Source: Pontibacter burrus (GTDB lineage: Bacteria; Bacteroidota; Bacteroidia; Cytophagales; Hymenobacteraceae). Taken from it: a stretch of 64,000 nucleotides of DNA. The translations under genes were made by a program, and so were the position numbers. This document shows positions 16,554 to 24,787 of this stretch, piece after piece. The notes below the pieces were generated by a model. The model was not told the origin of the DNA. It searched no databases and saw only the letters and a program-made list of their open reading frames with translations. The stretch lies in the NCBI RefSeq assembly GCF_010686685.1, contig NZ_JAAGWD010000011.1:48832-112831 (forward strand). Reading direction: 5' to 3'. Every line of letters starts with the position of its first letter. Position 1 is the first letter of the stretch.

Positions 16554-19376
16554 ATGAAAACAAAACGAACTACAACTCTACTTAAAGTAGCACTTTCTGC
16601 TATAGTTTTAATCACCTATTTTACATTCCCGCAGGTAGCATTGGCTCAGAGCCAGAAAGGAGAATTAAGAGGCTCCCTGACTGATGCTGAAACAAAAGAA
16701 GCATTGCCGTATGCCACTGTTGCTGTTTACACAGCACAGGACACAGTAATGGTTACCTTCCGGATGAGCGACGATAAAGGAAACTTTAAAGTACCGGGCC
16801 TGCCCCTAAACCAGCAATTGCGAGCCGTCATTACCATGGTCGGCCTAAAGGTTTACCGCAAAGAGTTTACCCTGACAGCAGATAAGCTCACGGAAGACCT
16901 TGGCCAGATCAAAATGGAGCAATCGTCGAGCATGCTGGGGGAAATTGTAGTGGTGGCCGAGATACCACCGGTGCTGGTTAAGAACGATACACTTGAGTTT
17001 AACGCATCCTCTTTCAAGACACTGCCTACTGCATTGGTGGAAGACCTGCTGAAAAAGCTGCCGGGCGTGGCTGTTGATGGCGGAGGTAATATTACGGTTA
17101 ACGGTAAAACTGTACATAAGATACTGGTAGATGGGAAAGAGTTCTTTGGCAGCGACCCTAAAATTGCCAGCCGTAACCTGCCTGCCGATGTAATTGAAAA
17201 AGTACAGGTAATGAACGACCCCGAAGTACTGCGCCGTGACCCCGACATGCCTGTAGGTGAAATACCACAGGTAATAAACCTGACTTTTAAAAAGGGCATC
17301 AAGAAAGGAACATTCGGCAAAGTGTATGGCGGTGCCGGAACAGACGGCAGGTACGAAGGCGGAGGTATTCTGAATGCTTTCCGGGATACCATGCAGATAA
17401 GCGTGCTGGGCTACTCCAACAACCTGAACCGGCCAGGCTTTGGCATGAGTGATATGCGAAGAATAGGCGGCTTTGACCGGAGCGGTATGAACAGCATTAT
17501 GATGATGAGTAATGGAGGCTATGCGATTAACGGTATCGGCTTCGGGGGCATGGGAGAAGGAATCCAGCAATCATCGGGGGGCGGTGCTAACTTTAACACG
17601 GTTACCAAAAATGGCATAAAACTAAACCTGCAATACTTTTATGGCGGCATCCAGGATGAACTGAACCAGATCATCAACACAAGGCAGTCGCTGCAAAACG
17701 ACACACTGAATACCCTGCAGCGAAAAGATAAAAGTGGCAACAGCAATAAACACCAGCTTGGTGGTAAACTGGACTGGAAGCTAAACTCGCTCACGGACCT
17801 CAGTTTTACGCCGAGCTTATCTTTTACCAACAGCTTCACTAACCTGGGTGAATTTACAGATACCCACAAGGGAACTACCGGGCCTGTGAACACAGGTATT
17901 AACGATACAAGGCAGGAAGATGAAGCAGCAAGCTTATCCGGGAATTACGCTTTGAACCGGCGCTTCGCTAAAAAGGGGAGAATCTTTAACCTGAACGGTA
18001 CTTACGATTACGCAAAAGTGCTGCAGGACAAGTACAGCCTGGCCCGGAACAGCTTTTTTGAGCCACAACCCAGAACTACAGAACAAGACCAGTACCGGGA
18101 TAACAACCGGTATAGTTTAGGTATTAAAAACGCTGTTTCCTTCACAGAGCCGATCATAAAGGACCTGAGCGCAGTTTTCAGGCTTAACTCTGAGTATTTT
18201 AACGATGAAAATACAATAAGCGCTTTCTCACGGAATCCTGAGACCAATTATTATGATCTTCCTGAAGATGATCTATCGACACAGTTCGACCGCAAAGGGT
18301 GGAGAAACTATATTACTACCGGCCTGAAGTGGAAAGTAGGCAAAGTAACCGTACAACCTTCAGTTCGTTTTACGGCGCTAACTATAGAAAGCGATTTCAG
18401 GGAGCGTGCCCCGATCGAGCAGGATTACTTTTATATGTTTCCTTCGCTAAACCTGCAGTGGAAGGAGATTTCACTGAGTTACAATGTTGATCTGCGTGAG
18501 CCGGATGCGGTTGATCTGCAACCTGTAGTAGATAACACTAACCCACTGTTTATCCGGTACGGCAACACCGAACTGAAACCTACTGTTTCGCATAATGTAA
18601 ACCTGAGCCTCTACAAGTTCGATATGCAGAAGGGCCTGAACTATAACGTCTTTGTTTATGGTGGCATCAGCAACGATGCCATTACAAGGCAGCGGACAGT
18701 GGAAGCCAATGGTGTGCAGGTTACCCGCCCGGTAAACACAGATGGTAACTGGAACCTGAATGGCAGCGCAAGAATCTCGAAGGACTTTAAATATGATTCG
18801 TCCAGGAAGATCTCGTTAGGCGCCGGAGTATTTGGTGGTTATAATAAAACGCTTCTTTTACTAAACGGAACAGAGAGTTTTAGCAAGCGCTGGAATATCA
18901 GCCCGTCTGTAAACGCCGGACTTAACCTGAACGATAAATTTGAATTTAGCCAGAGCCTGAGGTTTAACATACAAACCAATAATTACGAGCAGGGAGCATT
19001 TGCAGCACAAAATGTTATTACTAGAACCTCAGACACAGGCATAGTACTGCGCATGCCGAAAAAGATTGTTTGGGAAGCTAATTTCGAGAGCTGGTATAGT
19101 TCCAATACCGTGCCTGGCATACAAAACAACTTTGGCAGGCTGAATGCTGCAGTTATTTTCCTGTTCATGAAGAACGACCGTGCACAACTGAAGCTATCAG
19201 TTTACGATCTGCTGGACCAGAATATCAGTGTTTCGCGCATCATCAGGGAAAATATGATTGAAGATTACCAGACGGTAACACTAACCCGCTACGGTATGCT
19301 GACCTTTACCTACAACATTCGCAATTTTGGTGGCAAAGTTGGCAGCACCAGCGGCAATACGCTGTTCAGGTTCTAA
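16554..19376 (+). CDS. TonB-receptor-like outer-membrane barrel with carboxypeptidase-like domain
   Basis: A 940-residue protein. Order: signal peptide (residues 1-31, ending ALAQ), carboxypeptidase-regulatory-like Ig domain (about 34-120), plug-like domain (about 125-230, with LLKKLPGVAVDGGGNITVNG and NLPADVIEKVQVMND), then a long outer-membrane barrel of the OMP_b-brl_3 type ending NTLFRF. A Gly/Met-rich loop (about residues 290-345, including MNSIMMMSNGG) interrupts the early barrel. Members of this family are related to TonB-dependent transporters but often lack a TonB box and an adjacent SusD; none is adjacent here. Substrate unknown. Confidence 0.88.
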   Translation: MKTKRTTTLLKVALSAIVLITYFTFPQVALAQSQKGELRGSLTDAETKEALPYATVAVYTAQDTVMVTFRMSDDKGNFKVPGLPLNQQLRAVITMVGLKVYRKEFTLTADKLTEDLGQIKMEQSSSMLGEIVVVAEIPPVLVKNDTLEFNASSFKTLPTALVEDLLKKLPGVAVDGGGNITVNGKTVHKILVDGKEFFGSDPKIASRNLPADVIEKVQVMNDPEVLRRDPDMPVGEIPQVINLTFKKGIKKGTFGKVYGGAGTDGRYEGGGILNAFRDTMQISVLGYSNNLNRPGFGMSDMRRIGGFDRSGMNSIMMMSNGGYAINGIGFGGMGEGIQQSSGGGANFNTVTKNGIKLNLQYFYGGIQDELNQIINTRQSLQNDTLNTLQRKDKSGNSNKHQLGGKLDWKLNSLTDLSFTPSLSFTNSFTNLGEFTDTHKGTTGPVNTGINDTRQEDEAASLSGNYALNRRFAKKGRIFNLNGTYDYAKVLQDKYSLARNSFFEPQPRTTEQDQYRDNNRYSLGIKNAVSFTEPIIKDLSAVFRLNSEYFNDENTISAFSRNPETNYYDLPEDDLSTQFDRKGWRNYITTGLKWKVGKVTVQPSVRFTALTIESDFRERAPIEQDYFYMFPSLNLQWKEISLSYNVDLREPDAVDLQPVVDNTNPLFIRYGNTELKPTVSHNVNLSLYKFDMQKGLNYNVFVYGGISNDAITRQRTVEANGVQVTRPVNTDGNWNLNGSARISKDFKYDSSRKISLGAGVFGGYNKTLLLLNGTESFSKRWNISPSVNAGLNLNDKFEFSQSLRFNIQTNNYEQGAFAAQNVITRTSDTGIVLRMPKKIVWEANFESWYSSNTVPGIQNNFGRLNAAVIFLFMKNDRAQLKLSVYDLLDQNISVSRIIRENMIEDYQTVTLTRYGMLTFTYNIRNFGGKVGSTSGNTLFRF

Positions 19377-19377
19377 A

Positions 19378-19946
19378 CTATAGTTGGCTATAGTTTGAGC
19401 CATCGTCAAATTTAGGATAATCATTACAAAAAAGCCTGCTGTAACTATAGTTGCAGCAGGCTTTCATATTATAGTTTCTGGCTATTTATTAGCCCGATTT
19501 GTAGAGGCGTAAGACCTATAGTTGGTATTACTGTGCTGGTGCTATAGTTTGTCGGTGAGTTTCAGAACTATAGTTTATAGTTTGGCGGTTGCGGTCGGCC
19601 CAGTATGCCCAGATAACGAGAAGCCATTGCATTTGTCCGCCCCAGGCTACAGCCTCCATGTTTGGTGGCACCGGACCGAACAGGTTCATGAAGTAAATCA
19701 CAACCAGAAACACCACCAGCGCCCAGAAACTATAGTTGCCGGTTTTGTTCTTAGCTTTAGTTGTGCGCAGGTATAGCCATAGGCCAACTATAAGCAGCAG
19801 CATCTCAAGGGCTATAGTTGCTATAGTTGATGTCCATAAGCCGAGTCCCAGCATTGGCGAATCGCCGGGGTAAAGTGGCAGGTCTGGCATGTGAACGATA
19901 AGGTCGATGAGCCAATGGCTTATAACCAGCAAGCCAAGTACTATAG
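19378..19946. repeat. dense cluster of the AACTATAG / CTATAGTT word
   Basis: Ten CTATAG copies lie at 19378, 19388, 19445, 19516, 19542, 19568, 19730, 19812, 19821 and 19941, most extended to AACTATAG or CTATAGTT. They run from the stop of the barrel gene through the gap and into the 3' half of the next gene. Confidence 0.9.
19431..19464 (+). terminator. terminator with AACTATAGTT in its loop
   Basis: AAAGCCTGCTG (19431-19441) pairs perfectly with CAGCAGGCTTT (19454-19464). The loop is the palindrome AACTATAGTT plus two bases. Confidence 0.75.
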
Positions 19947-20223
19947 CCGAGCGGGTGTCTTTTCTGATAAGCCAGTACACCAGCCCGAACAGCAAGCCCC
20001 AACCCAGCACCAACAGCAAACTATGAGAGATAGGATAGTGGGTAAATTTGAGCGGCACCAACACACCAGGCTCCGGCGCGATTTGCGCATGCTCCATGTT
20101 TAACATAAGCAGCGTAGGCCAAAGCAGATCCAGGAACTGCGCTGCCAGGAATAAAGTGCCAAGTGATGGCTTCGGAGCTGCGGCCTTGCCTGCAAGACCA
20201 ACAGCAAAATGACCTAAGAACAT
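19528..20223 (-). CDS. integral membrane protein, metal-dependent-hydrolase-like (YdjM-type)
   Basis: A 231-residue protein with about six hydrophobic segments. It opens MFLGHFAVGLAGKA and carries HYPISHSLLLVLGWG and SHWLIDLIVHMPDLPL; the repeated His and Asp residues at membrane edges resemble the YdjM/LexA-binding inner-membrane hydrolase group. The enzymatic role in that group is unproven. The 3' end contains several CTATAG words. A REP-like inverted repeat lies just upstream of its start. Confidence 0.75.
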   Translation of the reverse strand: MFLGHFAVGLAGKAAAPKPSLGTLFLAAQFLDLLWPTLLMLNMEHAQIAPEPGVLVPLKFTHYPISHSLLLVLGWGLLFGLVYWLIRKDTRSAIVLGLLVISHWLIDLIVHMPDLPLYPGDSPMLGLGLWTSTIATIALEMLLLIVGLWLYLRTTKAKNKTGNYSFWALVVFLVVIYFMNLFGPVPPNMEAVAWGGQMQWLLVIWAYWADRNRQTINYSSETHRQTIAPAQ

Positions 20224-20265
20224 GGGAGTGATGGGTTTTGAAATTTATAGTTTCATTTTTATGCT

Positions 20266-20338
20266 GGTGCGAGCTTGTAGCTGGTACTCTTTTTATAGCC
20301 TGCAAAAGGAAGTGTAGTATGAGCTATAAGCTCGCACC
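20266..20338. repeat. REP-like inverted repeat
   Basis: The arm GGTGCGAGCTTGTAGCTG (20266-20283) and the reverse complement of GAGCTATAAGCTCGCACC (20321-20338) match at 16 of 18 positions across a 37-base spacer. The left arm shares its pattern (TGCTGGYGCGRGYTTG) with the palindrome at 30822-30848. Confidence 0.65.
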
Positions 20339-20398
20339 TGCGTGGGACTAGAGTGAGCCTATCGGCTAAAATGTTTACATGTACATGGTTTAACAAAG

Positions 20399-21328
20399 TC
20401 ATTCTAGTATGATGATATCATCTGTACGCTTACCGATTATTTCACCAGAATGGGCATTTACAATCAGTTTTATTGACTTATTCCCTACTTTAGGCTCATA
20501 AGTTATTTGTTCAAATTCCCATACAATAGAACCAGCATCACTGTCATAGTAAGAATTAGTTCGGGTATAACTATCAATCAATATGCCTTTTTGAGCTATC
20601 TCGGTTGCTTGAGCAAGTGAGATAATTTGTGCTTTCTTAGGATTGTTCTTAATATCCGGTAAATCAATCTCTTTCATTAGGTCTCCGCTTTGGTCAAGGG
20701 CCAAATTGAAACTGTACAGATTACCTTCACCTTGAGAATCAGTAACCCTAAAGCACAAATTATAACTATAGGGAACATATCCTTCAGCTTTTGCTTCAGG
20801 GTTTAGTTCATAAAATCTATTAAGATTTAGAATTTGTCCTCCATTTAATTTAAGCCTTCCATAAAAGCTCTTACCAACTCTTTTTACAAGATGTTGCTTT
20901 ACCTTTTTTTGTATGTTTTTTGGCAGTTCATCGAAAGAGTATGGTTCTTTAGGAGTGTAATTAGAGTAGCTTATTGTGGGGCAAGTATAATTAGTTACGC
21001 TTGTTGCAGGCCTTACTTTTACAATTGGTATGGTGTCATTCATAGTGCTGATATCGTGCCTCCCCGACTCAACATAGTTTTGCCATCGATTCAAAATCTC
21101 TACTTGATAAGTAGCGGTGGAGTCATAATCCTTTACATAAAAACGGTATAATCCATTCTCTTTTGACATACCACAATTCACAAACTGGTCATTATTCTTC
21201 AGAACTGTACAATAAAGTGGCCCAACTGGCTCTCCTGTTCGCTCATTTACAATTGCAATGCTGAAATATCGTTGGCCGAAAGAAAAAACAGGTAAAATCA
21301 AGAAGATTGCTAAAAGAGTTGTTCTCAT
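20399..21328 (-). CDS. secreted protein of unknown function with PepSY-like end
   Basis: A 309-residue protein if started at the Met giving MRTTLLAIFLILPVFSFGQ, a good signal peptide; the frame is open 30 codons further, but that extension would place a second hydrophobic stretch before the signal. The N-terminal part after cleavage (FSIAIVNERTGEPVGPLYCTV) looks like a small beta domain. The C-terminal part (GSIVWEFEQITYEPKVGNKS then LIVNAHSGEIIGKRTDDI) resembles PepSY-type repeats. I do not recognise a family. Its codon use looks more AT-rich than its neighbours. Confidence 0.78.
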   Translation of the reverse strand: MRTTLLAIFLILPVFSFGQRYFSIAIVNERTGEPVGPLYCTVLKNNDQFVNCGMSKENGLYRFYVKDYDSTATYQVEILNRWQNYVESGRHDISTMNDTIPIVKVRPATSVTNYTCPTISYSNYTPKEPYSFDELPKNIQKKVKQHLVKRVGKSFYGRLKLNGGQILNLNRFYELNPEAKAEGYVPYSYNLCFRVTDSQGEGNLYSFNLALDQSGDLMKEIDLPDIKNNPKKAQIISLAQATEIAQKGILIDSYTRTNSYYDSDAGSIVWEFEQITYEPKVGNKSIKLIVNAHSGEIIGKRTDDIIILE

Positions 21329-21403
21329 ATTTAGTTTGGCTGCGAAATCTATAAATAAGCGAATTAAGCTATCTAATATAGCCGAAAAACTATATACCAA
21401 CAA

Positions 21404-21440
21404 AAAAGCCCACCGCAACTATAGTTACAGCAGGCTTTTA
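21404..21440. terminator. hairpin with AACTATAGTT in its loop
   Basis: AAAAGCC and GGCTTTT enclose CACCGCAACTATAGTTACAG. The stem is short and imperfect inside. It lies before the end of nth on the minus strand and is flanked by A and T runs. Confidence 0.55.
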
Positions 21441-21460
21441 TAGTTTATCAGCTCAGCTAA

Positions 21461-22144
21461 TTATATTCCGCCCAGTTTGTTCTCCGGATCATCGGGTATA
21501 TTCGGGAAGTTTTTCTGGAAGAAGGCGCAGAAATGGGTAAGGGGACATTCTTCGCATTTTGGGCGGCGGGCAATGCAGATGTAACGGCCGTGTAGTATAA
21601 GCCAATGGTGTGCTTTGGCAATCAGTTCTTCAGGCAGGTTGCTTACCAGTTCTCGTTCAACTTCCAGCGGCGTTTTTGCTTTCTTATCAACCAACCCTAG
21701 GCGCTTGCTAACCCGGAACACGTGCGTATCTACGGCCATAGCCGGCTGGTTCCAGATTACCGAAACGATTACGTTGGCTGTTTTGCGACCTACGCCGGGC
21801 AGTTTTACCAGCTCTTCCACGGTGCTGGGCACTTCGGAGTTAAACTGCTCTACCAGCATGCGGCCCAAACCGGCCAGGTGCTTTGCCTTGTTGTTCGGGT
21901 ACGATATACTTCTGATGTATTCAAATATCTCTTCTGGTGCGGCAGCGGCCAGTGTCTCCGGGGTAGGATAAGCTTCGAAAAGGGCAGGCGTTACCATATT
22001 CACGCGCTTATCGGTGCATTGCGCGCTCAGCACAACAGCCAGTATAAGTTCGTACGGGTTGGTATAGGCCAGTTCGGTTTCAGGCTCCGGAAAGTTATTG
22101 GTAAAATAATCGATCAGGAGCTTGTAGCGTTCTCGTTTGCGCAT
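21461..22144 (-). CDS. nth: endonuclease III
   Basis: A 227-residue base-excision-repair glycosylase/AP lyase for oxidised pyrimidines. The helix-hairpin-helix LPGVGRKTANVI contains the catalytic Lys, and VDTHVFRV the catalytic Asp. The 4Fe-4S loop is intact (C-x6-C-x2-C-x5-C: CIARRPKCEECPLTHFC). The length is normal. The ATG lies directly after the T-run of the hairpin that ends the upstream sigma-factor operon, leaving almost no room for its own promoter. Confidence 0.96.
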   Translation of the reverse strand: MRKRERYKLLIDYFTNNFPEPETELAYTNPYELILAVVLSAQCTDKRVNMVTPALFEAYPTPETLAAAAPEEIFEYIRSISYPNNKAKHLAGLGRMLVEQFNSEVPSTVEELVKLPGVGRKTANVIVSVIWNQPAMAVDTHVFRVSKRLGLVDKKAKTPLEVERELVSNLPEELIAKAHHWLILHGRYICIARRPKCEECPLTHFCAFFQKNFPNIPDDPENKLGGI

Positions 22145-22146
22145 AA

Positions 22147-22178
22147 AAAAAGTTTGCAGTCTTTACGACTGCAAACTT
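22147..22178 (-). terminator. hairpin ending the sigma-factor operon
   Basis: AAGTTTGCAGT (22150-22160) pairs perfectly with ACTGCAAACTT (22168-22178). On the minus strand a run of T follows and runs straight into the nth ATG at 22144. Confidence 0.8.
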
Positions 22179-22393
22179 AAGCTTTTTGAGTAATTAAGGA
22201 TGTTATTTATGGCACGGTCTCCAGGGCTTCTGGTCGCGCCGTCTAATAAATGATGGATCAGCAGGAGATCGGAGCAGCCTTCAGCCAGCTCGTTATCGTG
22301 CATTAACGCTACTTCCAGCTGTTCACGGGCATCATCTGCCAATTCGTTATATACATACTGGATAAGCTCATTCTGTGTAGAAGTTTTTATCAT
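22163..22393 (-). CDS. small acidic partner of the ECF sigma factor, hypothetical
   Basis: A 76-residue protein (MIKTSTQNELIQYVYNELAD...) whose start overlaps the end of the sigma-factor gene by 26 bases, so the two are translationally coupled. It is acidic in the N-terminal half, has no membrane segment and no zinc-binding HxxxC motif. Position suggests a regulator of the sigma factor, for example a small soluble anti-sigma-like protein; small proteins in this position are common in Bacteroidota. Function is inference from context only. The last codons lie inside the terminator hairpin. Confidence 0.72.
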   Translation of the reverse strand: MIKTSTQNELIQYVYNELADDAREQLEVALMHDNELAEGCSDLLLIHHLLDGATRSPGDRAINNILNYSKSLSLQS

Positions 22394-22970
22394 ACGCAAT
22401 GTTACTTTTTAGCATCTTCTTCCTGAGGTTGATCAGCGCATAGCGCATACGCCCCAGGGCTGTGTTGATGCTCACACCAGTTGCGTCGGCTATCTCCTGG
22501 AAGCTCATGTCGGCGTAATGGCGCATCATAAGTACTTCCCGCTGCGATTGTGGCAGCGTCTGGATCAGCTCGCGCAGACGGGCAAAGGTGTCTTCCTGTA
22601 TCTGCAGCGACTCGGCAGAGTCGGCGGCAAACGCCAGGGTGTTGAACACATTGCTGCCATCTTCCAGCGTGATCATCGGGCTTCGCTTCTCTTTCCTGAA
22701 AAAGTCGATTGCCAGGTTATGGGCAATACGGCATATCCATGACGAGAATTTACCTTCTTCGTTATACCTGCCGCTCTTCATGGTATGGATTGCTTTAATA
22801 AAAGCATCCTGCATTAAGTCTTCGGCGATATAAGTGTCTTTCACGATCAACAGGATCGTGGTAAATACTTTGTTTTTGTGTCGGTTTACTAACTGTTCGA
22901 ACGCATTTTCATTACCTGCGATGTAGAGCGAGACTAAAGCAGAGTCGCTCAGCTGGGTAGTTGTATTCAT
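22368..22970 (-). CDS. ECF-type RNA polymerase sigma factor
   Basis: A 200-residue sigma-70 family factor. Region 2 spans about residues 20-90 (AEDLMQDAFIKAIHTM, then GKFSSWICRIAHNLAIDFFR). Region 4 spans about 130-185 (LPQSQREVLMMRHYADMSFQ, then ATGVSINTALGRMRYALINL). Region 3 is missing, as in ECF factors. It directs polymerase to a stress or envelope regulon; the target is unknown. A small acidic protein overlaps its 3' end. No FecR-type membrane anti-sigma gene is adjacent. Confidence 0.94.
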   Translation of the reverse strand: MNTTTQLSDSALVSLYIAGNENAFEQLVNRHKNKVFTTILLIVKDTYIAEDLMQDAFIKAIHTMKSGRYNEEGKFSSWICRIAHNLAIDFFRKEKRSPMITLEDGSNVFNTLAFAADSAESLQIQEDTFARLRELIQTLPQSQREVLMMRHYADMSFQEIADATGVSINTALGRMRYALINLRKKMLKSNIAYDKNFYTE

Positions 22971-23402
22971 CGTAAAGCTACATTAGTTTAACGTAGAGCT
23001 TTATATCATATTGTGCGCTTTAGAGGTTTTTAAACAGTTTTTATTTGAAGTGTAGTGTCAAATATATGTAATGCTATTTTCCTATGCAACAGGTGTAGCG
23101 GCTTTAACCGAAATAAAAATTTAACATCTGGTACACGAACTATAGTTTGCTAAACGTTTAGGCTCCGCTTGCAATAGCTAGTATACGTTAGTAAAATATA
23201 AAAGAGTATAACTTAAATTTAATTTATTTTTCCACATATAGTAAGCTGTTGTATACCAATATATTGTATCTTTTGTTTTAGATGTTTTGGGTGCTGGTAA
23301 AGCTGCTTTCTAATCTGGTAAGCACATAAAAAACGCCCGTGAAGCAGCCAGGTAAGTGCCGCTCCACAGGCGTATCTATAGTTTTAGGTCTGTTTTTTTA
23401 TC
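22971..23402. other. 432-base intergenic region
   Basis: It is AT-rich, holds the sigma-factor promoter region and, at 23329-23373, the terminator of the haemoglobin gene. One AACTATAGTTT word lies near 23140 and one CTATAGTTTT near 23378. No further gene is visible. Confidence 0.5.
23329..23373 (-). terminator. terminator of the truncated haemoglobin gene
   Basis: ACGCC, GTG and AGC at 23333-23346 pair in order with GCT, CAC and GGCGT at 23361-23373; the minus strand then runs into T residues. Confidence 0.65.
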
Positions 23403-23780
23403 TTAAACCGCCTGGTAATCTATCAGGCCCAGGCGCATCTGGAAAACCTGGGCAATGCTGGTGGCTTTCTGTTTTATTTCTACGGCCTTTACCCCTTCAA
23501 AAAGAGCATCTATAGTTTGGGTAAACAATTCAACCCAGCGGCCGAAGTGCTCACGTTTTATAGGCAGACGCATGTGTTTCGGAAAAGGCTGTCCCTTGTA
23601 AGCCATGCTCCCGAACAGTACCGTGCTCCAGAAATTATACATCAGTGGCAGGTGGTGCTCCCAGTCTATCTTCGCAAAATCATTGAACACCGGCCCCAGC
23701 AGCTCGTCCTGATTTACGTGGTCATAAAAGGTGTCTACCAATAGTTTTATATCGTCTTCGTTTTCAATGTCGCGTTTCAT
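23403..23780 (-). CDS. group III truncated haemoglobin
   Basis: A 125-residue haem protein of the 2-on-2 fold. The pattern LVDTFYDHVNQDELLGPVF and the long LYNFWSTVLFG helix match group III globins, and REHFGRWVELF contains the proximal His of helix F. The distal pocket has Tyr at the expected B10-like position (FYDHV). Group III globins are cytoplasmic and are thought to handle oxygen or NO, without a settled role. It is a single-gene unit. Confidence 0.92.
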   Translation of the reverse strand: MKRDIENEDDIKLLVDTFYDHVNQDELLGPVFNDFAKIDWEHHLPLMYNFWSTVLFGSMAYKGQPFPKHMRLPIKREHFGRWVELFTQTIDALFEGVKAVEIKQKATSIAQVFQMRLGLIDYQAV

Positions 23781-23888
23781 TTATGCTGCTCCTGGCTTTA
23801 CTATAGTTTTAAAAACTGCAAGTATAAGGCGGCCGGGGCGGGGATAAAATGATATTGGTCAACATCAGGCAGTTAAACTATAGCGCAT

Positions 23889-23929
23889 AAAAAAATCCTT
23901 CGGGGAGTTACGGCTCCGGCGAAGGATTC
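23889..23929 (-). terminator. terminator of the 110-residue gene
   Basis: AATCCTTCG and CGAAGGATT pair around a GC-rich loop; the minus strand continues into TTTTTTT. Confidence 0.75.
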
Positions 23930-23948
23930 TTGTTTTAAAGTAAAGTTT

Positions 23949-24281
23949 TTATCCGCGACTATATTTTTTTAAACGGTTAAGAATAAGCAGTATTCGTCGG
24001 TTAATATCCCGTTCTTCTACGGGCTTGCACTGTGCCGAAATATCGGTTGGCTTTTGTAGTTTCTGTTCCAGTGCCTGCAGGTGGGCCAGGTAGCACTCCA
24101 GTGTGGTGCACGATACATTTTTAAGGGAGTCGTCGTTCTGGGTGACAGCGCTTTTAATATTTATAGCTTTGGCTATTTCAGCATTTATCAGCTTTGTTAC
24201 TTCAGCGCTTGTTGTAATTTCCTGCTGGCTCACCTTCTTCTCAATGTTCCCTAATAAACTTCTGATGTCCAGTAATTCCAT
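23949..24281 (-). CDS. hypothetical protein, helical
   Basis: A 110-residue protein without signal peptide or membrane segment. It is rich in Glu, Lys, Ile and Leu with heptad-like spacing (LLGNIEKKVSQQEITTSAEV; YLAHLQALEQKLQKPT), suggesting helical bundles or a coiled coil. It has its own terminator and a 500-base upstream region. No family is recognised. Confidence 0.6.
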   Translation of the reverse strand: MELLDIRSLLGNIEKKVSQQEITTSAEVTKLINAEIAKAINIKSAVTQNDDSLKNVSCTTLECYLAHLQALEQKLQKPTDISAQCKPVEERDINRRILLILNRLKKYSRG

Positions 24282-24787
24282 AGTGTCGAATCTAAAATTG
24301 TAAAATAGTATAAAGGTAGTATGCCCCTTTGCTCCTGTAGCGCATTGCCAGAAGCATACCAGTTAAACCCAAATGGTCTTTGTTTACATTTTGTCTTTTG
24401 CGTGCGCCTCTAAACAGGATCCTGAAGAAATGCGATACAGGCACACAGACAGAAAACGGAAGCTGTTGCTGAGGAATAATGTCCCGCTCTCTAAAAAGTT
24501 ATACCTCTTAGATAAGAGGAGTGTTACAGTAAAGTTGTTGAAAAAGTGTTAAGAGGCTCTTCTTGCTTGTAAGGTGTTGTAAACCAGAGGGTAATTATTT
24601 TTTGGGTTGATCAGGAAGCAAAAATGTTAAAATTGGTCTTTCTGCTAAATGCACAATTGATAGAACTGCCGGCAATAAAATACCACAGATGCTAAAAACA
24701 CACTATGGCGCTGCTTACCTTTGCTTTTAGTTAGTTGGTGCCAGGGCACCGAACTATAGAAACTTTAACCCTTTTGCAGGTATAAAA
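24282..24787. other. 506-base divergent intergenic region
   Basis: It contains a short perfect palindrome CCTCTTA-ga-TAAGAGG (24504-24519) and a -7 element TACCTTTG (24716-24723) for the MFS gene. The middle 300 bases hold no recognisable gene, RNA or long repeat. Confidence 0.5.
24716..24723 (+). promoter_or_regulatory. -7 promoter element for the MFS gene
   Basis: TACCTTTG fits TAnnTTTG, 65 bases before the ATG. No strong -33 box. Confidence 0.45.

Noticed and set aside
16845..17570. 241-codon open frame antisense to the large barrel gene
   Set aside because: Opposite strand of a clearly coding region, no family pattern.
24504..24519. Terminator at CCTCTTA-ga-TAAGAGG
   Set aside because: Loop of two bases and no T run; more likely a binding palindrome or chance.
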